Of a stretch of 64,000 nt of DNA, positions 55,840-64,000 are shown one piece after another. Source of the stretch: Erwinia phyllosphaerae (GTDB lineage: Bacteria > Pseudomonadota > Gammaproteobacteria > Enterobacterales > Enterobacteriaceae); contig NZ_JAHSPF010000010.1 of assembly GCF_019132875.1 (NCBI RefSeq), forward strand, positions 124,001 through 188,000, written 5' to 3'. Numbering within the stretch: the stretch's first letter is position 1; each line of letters starts with the position of its first letter. The translations under genes were made by a program, and so were the position numbers. The notes beneath the pieces are model-generated. The model was not told the DNA's origin, searched no databases, and was given only the letters and a program-made list of their open reading frames with translations.

Positions 55840-58800
55840 ATGGGTGACATTATGCGTCCCATTCCCTTTGATGAACTCCTGACGCGAACAGCCGCGGAGT
55901 ATGAGGAAAACCGGACAATTTTTGGCATTCCGGAAACGGAATTTTATCAGCGAAATCAACATCGAAAAATTTCACTGTTTGGGGAAAGCTGCGATACGCC
56001 CGTTGGGCCGGCAGCCGGGCCTCATACGCAGCTGGCGCAAAATATTATCGCCGCATGGCTGGCTGGCGGCAGCTTTATTGAGCTGAAAACCGTACAAATT
56101 CTGGATCGACTGGAACTGGAAAAGCCCTGTATTGACGCCAGTGACGAAGCTTTTAATACAGAATGGTCAACGGAGTACACGCTACCCAAAGCCTGGGATG
56201 AATATCTGAAAGCGTGGTTCGTTCTGCATCTGCTGGAAGCAATTTTTACACCGCGTGGGGAAAGCGGACAGCGCTCTTTTATTTTCAATATGAGCGTCGG
56301 CTACGATTTACAGGGTATTAAGCAGCCCGCCATGCAAACCTTTATCAGCGAAATGATGGACGCCAGTCAGAATACAAAATTCGCTCGTTATCAGTATATG
56401 CTGCAAAATTTTATCTCGGACGGACGCTGGCAGCTGCTGAAAAAAGCCAACCCGCCCGATTTGCAGGCCTTATTACCGCGTATCTCCAGCCGTATGGTCA
56501 ACAGCGTAACCCTTTCGACCATGCACGGGTGCCCCCCTGACGAAATCGAGTCAATCTGCCGCTATATGCTGACGGAGAAGCAGCTGCATACCTTTGTCAA
56601 ACTTAATCCTACGCTGCTGGGCTATGCGCGCGTCAGGGAAATTCTGGATAACAACGGCTTTGACTATGTTTCACTGAGCGAAGAGTCCTTTAGTCACGAC
56701 CTGCCGTTAGCGCAGGCGCTGGGTATGCTGGAGCGGCTTCTGGCGCTGGGGCGCGAGAAACAACGCGTCTTCGGCGTGAAGCTGACCAATACGCTGGGCG
56801 CTCGCAACCATAAACATCGCTTACCGGGTGAAGAGATGTATATGTCAGGCCGCGCACTTTATCCGCTATCCATTAACGTTGCGGCATTGCTGTCTGAACA
56901 TTTTGCCGGGAAGTTGCCCATCTCTTACTCCGGTGGGGCCAGCCAGTACAATATTGCTGAAATCTTCGCGACCGGTATTCAACCAGTGACAATGGCCACC
57001 GATTTGCTAAAACCCGGCGGCTATCTGCGAATGAAAACCTGCGCGCAGCTGCTCGAAACAAATCCGGGCTGGCAGCAACGGCATATTGATGTTCCGCGAT
57101 TGAAAAAGCTGGCTGAGGAAGCGCTAACCGCTGAGTGGGCACAAAAGTCCTGGAAATCTCGTGAACAGATCGATACCGGCGAACCGCTGCCGTTGACCGA
57201 CTGCTACGTCGCGCCCTGCGTCACCGCCTGCGCCATTAGCCAGGATATTCCGGAATACCTTCGTCTGGCGGGAGAAGGCCGCTACGTTGAGGCGCTGGAG
57301 CTGATCTATCAGCGTAACGCGCTACCGGCCATTACCGGCCATATTTGCGATCATCAGTGTCAGAACAACTGTACCCGCCTTGATTACGATAACGCTTTGA
57401 ACATTCGCGCAATCAAAAAAATCGTGCTGGAAAAGGGCTGGCAAGCCTACCGTCAGCGCTGGCATAAACCGGCGGGTTCGGGCAACCGACATCCCGTTGC
57501 GGTAATGGGTGCCGGGCCGGCAGGTCTGGCCGCCGCTTATTTTCTGGCGCGTGCAGGTCATCCGGTAACGCTGTTTGAGCGAGAAGCTGGCCCCGGCGGC
57601 GTGGTGCAACATATTGTTCCTCGCTTTCGCATTCCCGCCAGCCTGATTGAACAGGATATTAAGTTCATTGCCGATCACGGCGTAAGGTTCGTTTTTGACT
57701 GCGATCCGCATCTGACTATTGGGCAGCTACGCCAGCAGGGCTTCACCTATATTTGCATTGGCATCGGTGCCGGTAAAAATAACGCGCTGTCGCTGACCGG
57801 TGATAATCCGCACATATTTAAACCCTTTGAGTTTCTTCAGGCATTCAATCAGCAAAATACACCTGCTGCCATTCAGGGCGAGATCGCCGTTGTTGGCGCA
57901 GGCAATACGGCGATGGATTGCGCCAGGGCCGCGCTAAGAGTTCCTGGCGTCAGGTCAGTTACCCTGTTATATCGCCGTGAAGAGCAGGATATGCCCGCCT
58001 GGCCGGAAGAGATTGCGGAAGCAAAACGCGACGGCGTGCAGTTTATGACGCTGGTGAATCCAGAAAGCTTTAAGGCCGACGGCGAACTGCTGCTCCGTGT
58101 TATGCAGCCCGGAGAACCTGATGAACAGGGCCGCCGTCGTCCGGTTGCGACCGGGCAAACGTTAAGCCGACGTTTTGACGCGCTCATCGCCGCTACCGGC
58201 GAACAGGCAGATAACGAAATTTTACAGCGCATCGGCTTACCCCTTGCCGCTTCCGGCAGCGTAGAAGTTGATCCCCATACGCTGGAAACGCGTCTGCCAG
58301 ACGTTTTTCTGATTGGCGACGTGCAAAGTGGACCAGCCTCTGTTGTTGCCGCCATTGGTGGCGCACGTAAGGCGACTCGCACCATCCTTAAGCGGGAAAA
58401 CATTCATCACAACGATGAAAACAAGCGCTGGCTGAATAGCGACCCAACGGCAATATATCGTCGGCGTGGCGTGGTAGCAGTGCGGCAGATCGACGTGGGT
58501 CAGCCAGATGCATTCGCCCGTCAGGAAGCCGCTCGCTGTCTGGAATGTAACTACGTGTGCGCCAGGTGTGTGGACGTCTGCCCTAATCGTGCCAACGTTG
58601 CGCTTGCCGTACCGGGTTTTAACAGCCGCCAGCAAATTCTGCATCTGGACGCGTTCTGCAATGAATGCGGCAACTGCGCCCAGTTCTGCCCGTGGCGAGG
58701 CAAACCTTATAAAGACAAAATTACCCTTTTTAGCCGCCAGGACGACTTCGAGAACAGTACTAATCCGGGCTTTGTACTCCATCGACAAAACGTTCAGGTT

Positions 58801-58944
58801 CGCCTTAACAATCGCGTCTGGCAGCTTAAGGTCGACAGGCAGGGAGAAATCGCTGAGGTACCTGACGAACTGCATGATATGGCGCGGATTATCAGCTATA
58901 CGCGCCAGCATCACGCTTATTTGCTCGGCAGCGTGGAGGAATAA
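55840..58944 (+). CDS. ygfK: YgfK, multidomain Fe-S flavoprotein reductase
   Basis: 1034 aa, about the E. coli length. Residues about 1-430 resemble a dihydropyrimidine/dihydroorotate dehydrogenase-like barrel (PVGPAAGPHTQLAQNI; MHGCPPDEIESI). Residues about 450-860 are a GltD-type module with CVAPCVTACAIS, FAD site VAVMGAGPAGLAAAYFLA and NAD(P)H site IAVVGAGNTAMDCARAAL. The C-terminus has ferredoxin motifs CLECNYVCARCVDVCP and CNECGNCAQFCP. In the urate cluster it probably reduces a purine-derived ring. AAGGAGC precedes the ATG at 55840; the open frame back to 55792 lacks a site. Confidence 0.92.
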   Translation: MGDIMRPIPFDELLTRTAAEYEENRTIFGIPETEFYQRNQHRKISLFGESCDTPVGPAAGPHTQLAQNIIAAWLAGGSFIELKTVQILDRLELEKPCIDASDEAFNTEWSTEYTLPKAWDEYLKAWFVLHLLEAIFTPRGESGQRSFIFNMSVGYDLQGIKQPAMQTFISEMMDASQNTKFARYQYMLQNFISDGRWQLLKKANPPDLQALLPRISSRMVNSVTLSTMHGCPPDEIESICRYMLTEKQLHTFVKLNPTLLGYARVREILDNNGFDYVSLSEESFSHDLPLAQALGMLERLLALGREKQRVFGVKLTNTLGARNHKHRLPGEEMYMSGRALYPLSINVAALLSEHFAGKLPISYSGGASQYNIAEIFATGIQPVTMATDLLKPGGYLRMKTCAQLLETNPGWQQRHIDVPRLKKLAEEALTAEWAQKSWKSREQIDTGEPLPLTDCYVAPCVTACAISQDIPEYLRLAGEGRYVEALELIYQRNALPAITGHICDHQCQNNCTRLDYDNALNIRAIKKIVLEKGWQAYRQRWHKPAGSGNRHPVAVMGAGPAGLAAAYFLARAGHPVTLFEREAGPGGVVQHIVPRFRIPASLIEQDIKFIADHGVRFVFDCDPHLTIGQLRQQGFTYICIGIGAGKNNALSLTGDNPHIFKPFEFLQAFNQQNTPAAIQGEIAVVGAGNTAMDCARAALRVPGVRSVTLLYRREEQDMPAWPEEIAEAKRDGVQFMTLVNPESFKADGELLLRVMQPGEPDEQGRRRPVATGQTLSRRFDALIAATGEQADNEILQRIGLPLAASGSVEVDPHTLETRLPDVFLIGDVQSGPASVVAAIGGARKATRTILKRENIHHNDENKRWLNSDPTAIYRRRGVVAVRQIDVGQPDAFARQEAARCLECNYVCARCVDVCPNRANVALAVPGFNSRQQILHLDAFCNECGNCAQFCPWRGKPYKDKITLFSRQDDFENSTNPGFVLHRQNVQVRLNNRVWQLKVDRQGEIAEVPDELHDMARIISYTRQHHAYLLGSVEE

Positions 58945-58946
58945 TC

Positions 58947-60272
58947 ATGCTGTTATTAAAAAATTGTACCCTTGTAAATTTCCACCCCTGCCGAGTTGAG
59001 CACAATAGCGATATTGTCATCGAGGGCGACAGAATTATTGCCATCGGCAGCAGTCTGTCAGCGCTCTATCCGCAGGCGGAAATTATCTGTCTGCACGGCA
59101 AGCTGGTAATGCCCGGGCTGGTTTGCGCGCACAACCACTTCTACTCTGGCCTTTCGCGCGGCATTCTGGCACCGATAGCCCCCTGCCCGGATTTTATCTC
59201 AACGCTGAAAAACCTCTGGTGGCGGCTGGATCGAGCGCTGGATGAAGAGTCCCTTTATTACAGCGGCCTGATCTGTTCACTGGAAGCCATTCGTCACGGC
59301 TGTACTGCCGTTATCGATCATCATGCCTCCCCAAATTTTATCAAAGGATCGCTGGCGATCCTGCGGCGCGGTTTTATAGAGGCCGGATTGCGCGGAATGA
59401 CCTGCTTTGAAACAACGGATCGTAATTTTGGTTTACGCGAGCTGGAAGCGGGCGTGGAAGAAAACGTAGCTTTTGCGCACCTGATCGATGCACAGCGTGA
59501 TAAAGGCGTTCAGGAACGCCTGGTTGAATGTCACCTGGGTGCCCACGCTCCCTTTACCGTACCGGACAGCGGTTTGTCGATGCTGGCCGAAGCGAGGCGG
59601 GAAACAGGTCGCGGCCTGCACATACATGTGGCAGAGGATAGCTATGATGTTTCGCACAGCCACGATAAGTACGGTATGGACCCGATTGTGCGCCTGGATA
59701 AATTTGGTCTGCTGGATGAAAAAACGCTGATTGCCCACGCGCTCTGGCTTTCGCCCGCAGAGGTTGCCCTGTTGAATCAGCGCCAGGCCTGTCTGGTACA
59801 TAATGCGCGTTCCAATATGAATAACCATGTTGGCTATAACCATCGTTTGCCTGATTACCAGCTGGCGGCGTTAGGCACTGACGGTATTGGTGCCGATATG
59901 TTTGAAGAGCTGAAATTTGCTTATTTTAAACATCGCGATGCGGGCGGCCCGCTATGGCCCGATAGTTTTCTGCGTATGTTGCATAACGGCAACATTTTGC
60001 TGGAGCGTAATTTTGCTCAGCCATTTGGCCAACTGGCGGTGGGCTATACCGCCGATCTTACCATCTGCGATTATGTTTCCCCCACGCCGCTACAGGCAGA
60101 AAACCTGGCGGGTCATCTGGCCTTTGGCATAAACAGCGCGGCGGTAAACAGCGTAATGGTTGCCGGCCGAATGGTATACCAGGACCGTCATTTCCCCTTT
60201 GAATCAGAACCGCTTTATGCCAAAGCACGCCAGGCTGCCGAACGACTATGGCAAAACATGGCAAAACTGTGA
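58947..60272 (+). CDS. ssnA: SsnA, amidohydrolase
   Basis: 441 aa, amidohydrolase superfamily of the TRZ/ATZ (guanine deaminase-like) type, two bases after ygfK. Metal ligands are seen in VCAHNHFYSG (two His), HIHVAEDSYD (His), LIAHALWL (His) and LGTDGIGAD (Asp). It likely hydrolyses a C-N bond of a purine or imidazole intermediate made by YgfK. Named in E. coli for an effect on stationary-phase survival; the role in urate breakdown is more recent. Confidence 0.92.
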   Translation: MLLLKNCTLVNFHPCRVEHNSDIVIEGDRIIAIGSSLSALYPQAEIICLHGKLVMPGLVCAHNHFYSGLSRGILAPIAPCPDFISTLKNLWWRLDRALDEESLYYSGLICSLEAIRHGCTAVIDHHASPNFIKGSLAILRRGFIEAGLRGMTCFETTDRNFGLRELEAGVEENVAFAHLIDAQRDKGVQERLVECHLGAHAPFTVPDSGLSMLAEARRETGRGLHIHVAEDSYDVSHSHDKYGMDPIVRLDKFGLLDEKTLIAHALWLSPAEVALLNQRQACLVHNARSNMNNHVGYNHRLPDYQLAALGTDGIGADMFEELKFAYFKHRDAGGPLWPDSFLRMLHNGNILLERNFAQPFGQLAVGYTADLTICDYVSPTPLQAENLAGHLAFGINSAAVNSVMVAGRMVYQDRHFPFESEPLYAKARQAAERLWQNMAKL

Positions 60273-60321
60273 ACGCCTTCGAATCGTAGCCAGGGATGGC
60301 CTGGCCGTAAGGGAGAGAGTA

Positions 60322-61791
60322 ATGGATACATCCGTGATTCATCAGCCGCTTCAGACTTCCGTTCTACCCGTCGATCGGATACTGCCCGTCGGGCAGATGA
60401 TCCTCTATGGCCTGCAGCACGTGCTGGTTATGTATGCCGGGGCCGTTGCCGTTCCGCTGGTCGTAGGCGCGGCATTAGGCATGACCGATGCGCAAATTGT
60501 TGTGTTAATCAGCTGTGATTTAGTGGTCTGCGGCCTTGCCACACTACTGCAAACGCTGGGTGCCGGGCGCTGGCTAGGCTGCCGCCTGCCGGTTGTTCAG
60601 GGCTGTACTTTCGCTGCGCTAATACCGCTGGTGTTAATAGGCAAAGAGTATGGCATGGGCGGTATATCTGGTGCGGTGATGATTGCCGGTGCCTTTACGC
60701 TGCTCAGCGCGCCCTGGATTTGTCGACTGGTTCGTTTTTTCCCTAAGGTGGTAATGGGGTCTATTGTCACGCTGATCGGCCTTTCTATTATGCCGGTAGC
60801 GGGCGGCTGGATCGGCGGCGGCAACAGCGAGATGGCCAGCTTCGGCAGCGTGACCTCGCTGGCTATGGCTGCGTTGACGCTGGTTATCATCCTGAATATT
60901 TATACGTTTGGTTCCGGCCTGCTCAAAAATATTGCCGTGCTGATTGGGCTGGTCGTTGGCTCAACGCTGTGGTACTTCGTCGATACGCTCGATTTCAGCC
61001 GCATAACCCTTAGCCCGTGGTTTAATATTCCCGTTCCAGTGCAGTTTGCTCTGCCTGAGTTTCACCTGGTACCTGTTTTGCTGCTGTCGATGGTTATGGT
61101 TGTCGTTATGGTAGAAACCATGTCATCAATGATGGCAACAGGTGAAATGGTAGGGCGCAAAGCAGACAGGGAAACCCTGAAAAAGGGGTTGTTAGCCTGC
61201 GGCCTGGCAACCTTCTGCGGTAGTTTTTTTAATCTTTTCCCTTATGCGGCCTTTGCACAAAACGTCGGTCTGATTGGGTTAACCGGGATCCGAAGCCGCT
61301 TTGTCGTAGCGGTTTCCGGCTGCATTCTGATCCTGATGGGGCTTTTTGCCAAAATGGCAGCCCTGGTTGTTATCGTACCGAAACCCGTACTGGGCGGTGC
61401 TGGCGTGGTGATGTTCGGGATGGTAGCGGTTTCCGGGATTCGGACGCTGGGCGAAGTGAACTACCGTAATAACAATAACGGTATGGTTGTCGCGCTGACG
61501 CTGGGTTTAGGGTTAATGCCCGTGCTGGTACCGCAGCTTTTCGCGCAGCTTCCTGAAATGGCGAAAATGTTCCTGCACAGCGGTATTACGCTTGGCACTT
61601 GCGTGGCGATTGTGGCGAATCTGATTTTAAATGGCAAAGGCGCCCATCTTCAGCAACGCACCTGCGCAGACTGCGCCCCGGAAGAGCCGACTACGCAATC
61701 TACTGCCGCACGTACCGTAGCGGTCAGAACAGTCAGAATGTGGCTACTGCTGCGTCGTGCCCGCGAGCAGAGGCAGAAAGAAGTCGAATAG
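60322..61791 (+). CDS. uacT: NCS2-family urate/xanthine permease
   Basis: 489-aa proton symporter with about 12-14 membrane segments. The family signature QNVGLIGLTG (about residues 315-324) and GQMILYGLQHVLVMYAGAVAVP near the start are clear. Position after ygfK-ssnA favours the urate transporter UacT (YgfU), but a xanthine permease is possible; specificity cannot be fixed by eye. The C-terminus is extended and unusual: CADC, then an Arg-rich helix. I use the ATG at 60322 (AAGGGAGAG upstream), not the open frame from 60160 that lies inside ssnA. Confidence 0.88.
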   Translation: MDTSVIHQPLQTSVLPVDRILPVGQMILYGLQHVLVMYAGAVAVPLVVGAALGMTDAQIVVLISCDLVVCGLATLLQTLGAGRWLGCRLPVVQGCTFAALIPLVLIGKEYGMGGISGAVMIAGAFTLLSAPWICRLVRFFPKVVMGSIVTLIGLSIMPVAGGWIGGGNSEMASFGSVTSLAMAALTLVIILNIYTFGSGLLKNIAVLIGLVVGSTLWYFVDTLDFSRITLSPWFNIPVPVQFALPEFHLVPVLLLSMVMVVVMVETMSSMMATGEMVGRKADRETLKKGLLACGLATFCGSFFNLFPYAAFAQNVGLIGLTGIRSRFVVAVSGCILILMGLFAKMAALVVIVPKPVLGGAGVVMFGMVAVSGIRTLGEVNYRNNNNGMVVALTLGLGLMPVLVPQLFAQLPEMAKMFLHSGITLGTCVAIVANLILNGKGAHLQQRTCADCAPEEPTTQSTAARTVAVRTVRMWLLLRRAREQRQKEVE

Positions 61792-61804
61792 CCAGCGCTA
61801 ACAA

Positions 61805-61832
61805 AAAGGGGTGACTAGCGCCACCCCTTTAT
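61805..61832 (+). terminator. Terminator after uacT
   Basis: Stem AAAGGGGTG / CACCCCTTT with an 8-base loop, 14 bases past the uacT stop, followed by ATT. Confidence 0.75.
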
Positions 61833-61907
61833 TAAAGGACGGGCAAACTCTGTATCGTTGATGCATTCACAAAGAAAACATTGCTCTGAAAGACGCCCTG
61901 CTTACGG

Positions 61908-62153
61908 GAGCATGCATTACTGAGATACCCTGCATATGCGAGCATGCATTACTGAGACACCCGCCATATATGAGCACGCTTTACTGAGATACCCTGCATA
62001 TGCGAGCAGCTTTACTAAGACGCCCGGCATATATGAGCACGCTTTACTGAGATACCCTGCATATATGAGCACGCTTTACTGAGAAGCCCTGTTTACACGG
62101 GTATGCTTCGCTAAAATGCTCGGCTTACCGTAAACACGTTTCGCTAAAATGCT
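61908..62153. repeat. 32-bp tandem repeat array between uacT and iolB
   Basis: Units start near 61908, 61940, 61972, 62004, 62035, 62067, 62099 and 62130 (31-32 bp each). A typical unit begins GAGCACGCTTTACTGAGATA and ends CCCTGCATATAT. The first six are close; the last two are worn and run into the end of iolB, whose final codons look like part of another worn unit. A degenerate unit also precedes the array. There are no spacers, so it is not a CRISPR. It fills the 362-base gap. Confidence 0.93.
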
Positions 62154-62969
62154 CTATTTACGTGGATACGCTTCACTGTTTACCCAGGAATGATCTTTTT
62201 CCCAGCTAAACTTCCACAGACGAACCGGACCAGCCATGACGTTCAGGTAGTAGTTGTCATAGCCCGCAATAGTCGCTACCGGATGATAGCCTCGCGGTAC
62301 CGTGACCACATCATGGTTATAGACAGCCATACACTCATCCAGGGAGCGGTCATCCGTATAGACGCGCTGCAGAGCAAATCCCTGTTCCGGATCGAAACGG
62401 TGATAGTAAGTCTCTTCCAGATAGGTTTCCGTCTCTGAGTTTTCCTGATCGTGCTTGTGGCTCGGGTAAGAGCTGGTATCGCCTTCGTCCGTATAAACTT
62501 CTACCACCAGCAGGCTATCGGCAGGCCTGTCGTCAGGCAGAATATTATGCACCAGACGTTTGTTACGCCCTTTGCCCCGTTTTTCGACGCCCACATCTGC
62601 CGGCGTAATCAACCGTGCGGGCAGATTACCGCTGCCCGGCGCGCTGCAGACTGCCAGTTCCAGATCGGAGTCGGCACGAACTTCTACTTTGTCATGATGC
62701 GGCACATACACAGAGTACGGCGGCGTGCGTTCAAAGGGCGACATCCGCTTACCGATATCAGGGAACTCGGCATGACGAGTTTTTACCGATGCCAGTCCGG
62801 CAATCAACACCAGACACAGCTCTTTATCACCGCTTTCAAGCTGAATAGTTTGCCCCTGCTTCAGCTGATAAGCTTCGAAGCCAACATAGCGCCAGCTGGC
62901 GCTTTCTGGCGTAACCTGCTGAATACGTCCCTGCGCATCAGGCCTTTGTGCTTTAGACAGCAATGACAT
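62154..62969 (-). CDS. iolB: 5-Deoxy-glucuronate isomerase IolB
   Basis: Isomerises 5-deoxy-D-glucuronate to 2-deoxy-5-keto-D-gluconate, the substrate of IolC. 271 aa, cupin fold. Metal-binding SYPSHKHDQENSETETYLEE and the second half HDVVTVPRGYHP are intact. AAGGAGACG precedes. It lies 17 bases after iolA, far from the other iol genes (about 25 kb away). Confidence 0.94.
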   Translation of the reverse strand: MSLLSKAQRPDAQGRIQQVTPESASWRYVGFEAYQLKQGQTIQLESGDKELCLVLIAGLASVKTRHAEFPDIGKRMSPFERTPPYSVYVPHHDKVEVRADSDLELAVCSAPGSGNLPARLITPADVGVEKRGKGRNKRLVHNILPDDRPADSLLVVEVYTDEGDTSSYPSHKHDQENSETETYLEETYYHRFDPEQGFALQRVYTDDRSLDECMAVYNHDVVTVPRGYHPVATIAGYDNYYLNVMAGPVRLWKFSWEKDHSWVNSEAYPRK

Positions 62970-62986
62970 ATTGCGTCTCCTTATCG

Positions 62987-64000
62987 TTATCCCAGCGTTG
63001 GCATGCTGAATTCAGAAACGGTTTTCTGTCCGCTCGGCCAGCGCACGGTGGCGGTTTTCATGCGGGTATAAAAACGCACGCCATCTGGTCCGTGTACGTT
63101 TAACGCGCCAAACACGGAGCGTTTCCAGCCGCCAAAGCTATGGAACGCCATTGGCACCGGAACGGGTACGTTAACGCCCACCATGCCTGCCTGAACCTCA
63201 CGGACAAAGTCGCGTCCGATGTGGCCGTTACTGGTAAAAATAGCGCTACCGTTGCCAAACTCATGACTGTTAACTAATTCCAGCGCCGTGGCATAATCTG
63301 GCGCACGCATAATGCTCAATACCGGTCCAAAGATCTCTTCACGCCAGATAACCATATCGGACGTAACGTTATCGAACAGCGTGCCGCCAACGTAGTAGCC
63401 TTCAGCATGGCCCGGTACCTGGAAGTTGCGGCCGTCCACCACCAGCTTCGCCCCTTCTTCCACACCTTTATCAATATAGCCCAGCACTTTCTTCTGATGC
63501 GCAGCGGAAACTACCGGCCCCATCTCGTTTTCTTCACTGCCTTTTTGTATGCCCGGCCCCACACGCAATGCTTTTACCAGCGGCGTCAGGGCAGCAATCA
63601 GTTTGTCAGCAGTGTCATCGCCCACTGCTACCACTACCGGCAGCGCCATACACCGTTCGCCCGCGGAACCAAATGCACCGCCCATAATGGCGTTTACCGT
63701 TGCATCAAGATCGGCATCCGGCATAACAATCGCGTGGTTTTTCGCCGCGCCAAAGGCCTGGACGCGTTTGCCGTGTGCGCTGGCGGTTTTATAAATATGT
63801 TCCGCTACGCCAGAAGAACCGACAAAACTGACCGCCTGAACAAGCGGATTGGTATAAAGCTGTTCGGCATCTTCGTTAGAACAGTGAACAACGTTAAACA
63901 CGCCGTCCGGCAGACCAGCTTCGGTCAGCAGCTCGGCCATACGAACAGAAGCTGACGGGTCCAGCGCTGGCGGCTTCAGGACAAAGGTGTTGCCGCAGGC
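62987..64000 (-). CDS. iolA: Methylmalonate-semialdehyde / malonate-semialdehyde dehydrogenase, partial (5' end outside window)
   Basis: CoA-acylating aldehyde dehydrogenase that turns malonate semialdehyde to acetyl-CoA, the last step of inositol breakdown. The visible part is the last 337 codons; the frame runs on past the window edge (ACGNTFVLKPPALDPS upstream of the internal ATG at 63940), so that ATG is not the start. Catalytic Cys in GSAGERCMALPV and the NAD site SFVGSSGVAEHIY are seen. Likely operon with iolB. Confidence 0.93.
   Translation of the reverse strand, partial: ACGNTFVLKPPALDPSASVRMAELLTEAGLPDGVFNVVHCSNEDAEQLYTNPLVQAVSFVGSSGVAEHIYKTASAHGKRVQAFGAAKNHAIVMPDADLDATVNAIMGGAFGSAGERCMALPVVVAVGDDTADKLIAALTPLVKALRVGPGIQKGSEENEMGPVVSAAHQKKVLGYIDKGVEEGAKLVVDGRNFQVPGHAEGYYVGGTLFDNVTSDMVIWREEIFGPVLSIMRAPDYATALELVNSHEFGNGSAIFTSNGHIGRDFVREVQAGMVGVNVPVPVPMAFHSFGGWKRSVFGALNVHGPDGVRFYTRMKTATVRWPSGQKTVSEFSMPTLG

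Noticed and set aside
61908..62153. 32-bp repeats as a CRISPR array
   Set aside because: The units are directly adjacent with no spacers, vary among themselves, and no cas gene is nearby.

Overview
The window reads as a chromosomal segment of an Enterobacterales bacterium, most likely Erwiniaceae (a Mixta/Pantoea/Erwinia-like genome). That placement rests on recalled protein similarity and gene order, not on a search. From about 0.07 to 28.6 kb the order follows the E. coli K-12 yhhW-to-dcrB region: yhhW, ryhB, yhhY, ggt, yhhA, ugpBAECQ, livKHMGF, panM, rpoH, ftsXEY, rsmD, yhhL, yhhM, yhhN, zntA, tusA, yhhQ, dcrB.

This backbone carries two small insertions. One is a Fic-family gene broken by an amber codon and flanked by 45-bp direct repeats, between ryhB and yhhY. 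The other is an AT-rich two-gene unit between ugp and liv that looks like a pesticin/T4-lysozyme-type toxin with an LprI-like lysozyme-inhibitor partner. Readable regulation includes a Fur box on ryhB, a seven-copy PhoB box array on ugpB, a sigma-E promoter and DnaA boxes on rpoH, a ZntR promoter on zntA and a preQ1-I-like leader on yhhQ.

Downstream of dcrB is a catabolic region. A myo-inositol cluster (iolE, iolH, iolG, iolD on the minus strand; iolC-DUF2090 and an RpiR-type regulator on the plus strand) occupies 28.7-37.2 kb, and iolB-iolA resume at 62.1 kb and run off the end. Between the two halves, at 37.3-61.8 kb, lies a complete-looking anaerobic purine/urate catabolism cluster. It holds fdhF-hydN-ygfT (formate-linked electron supply), a molybdenum hydroxylase in which the Mo and FAD subunits are fused plus its 2Fe-2S subunit and a MocA-like cytidylyltransferase, the sigma-54 activator YgeV, ygeW-ygeX-ygeY-hyuA-yqeA (ring-opening products to diaminopropionate and carbamoyl phosphate chemistry), an XdhC-type maturation factor, and ygfK-ssnA-uacT.

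The most interesting signal is regulatory. A palindrome, TCTCA-N3-TGAGA, occurs in three intergenic regions of the purine cluster, and each site lies upstream of one or more -24/-12 (sigma-54) promoters. I propose it as the operator of the YgeV activator encoded in the middle of the cluster. Other points are the Cys (not Sec) form of FdhF, the Mo-FAD fusion, and three separate tandem-repeat arrays (in ftsY, after zntA, after uacT).
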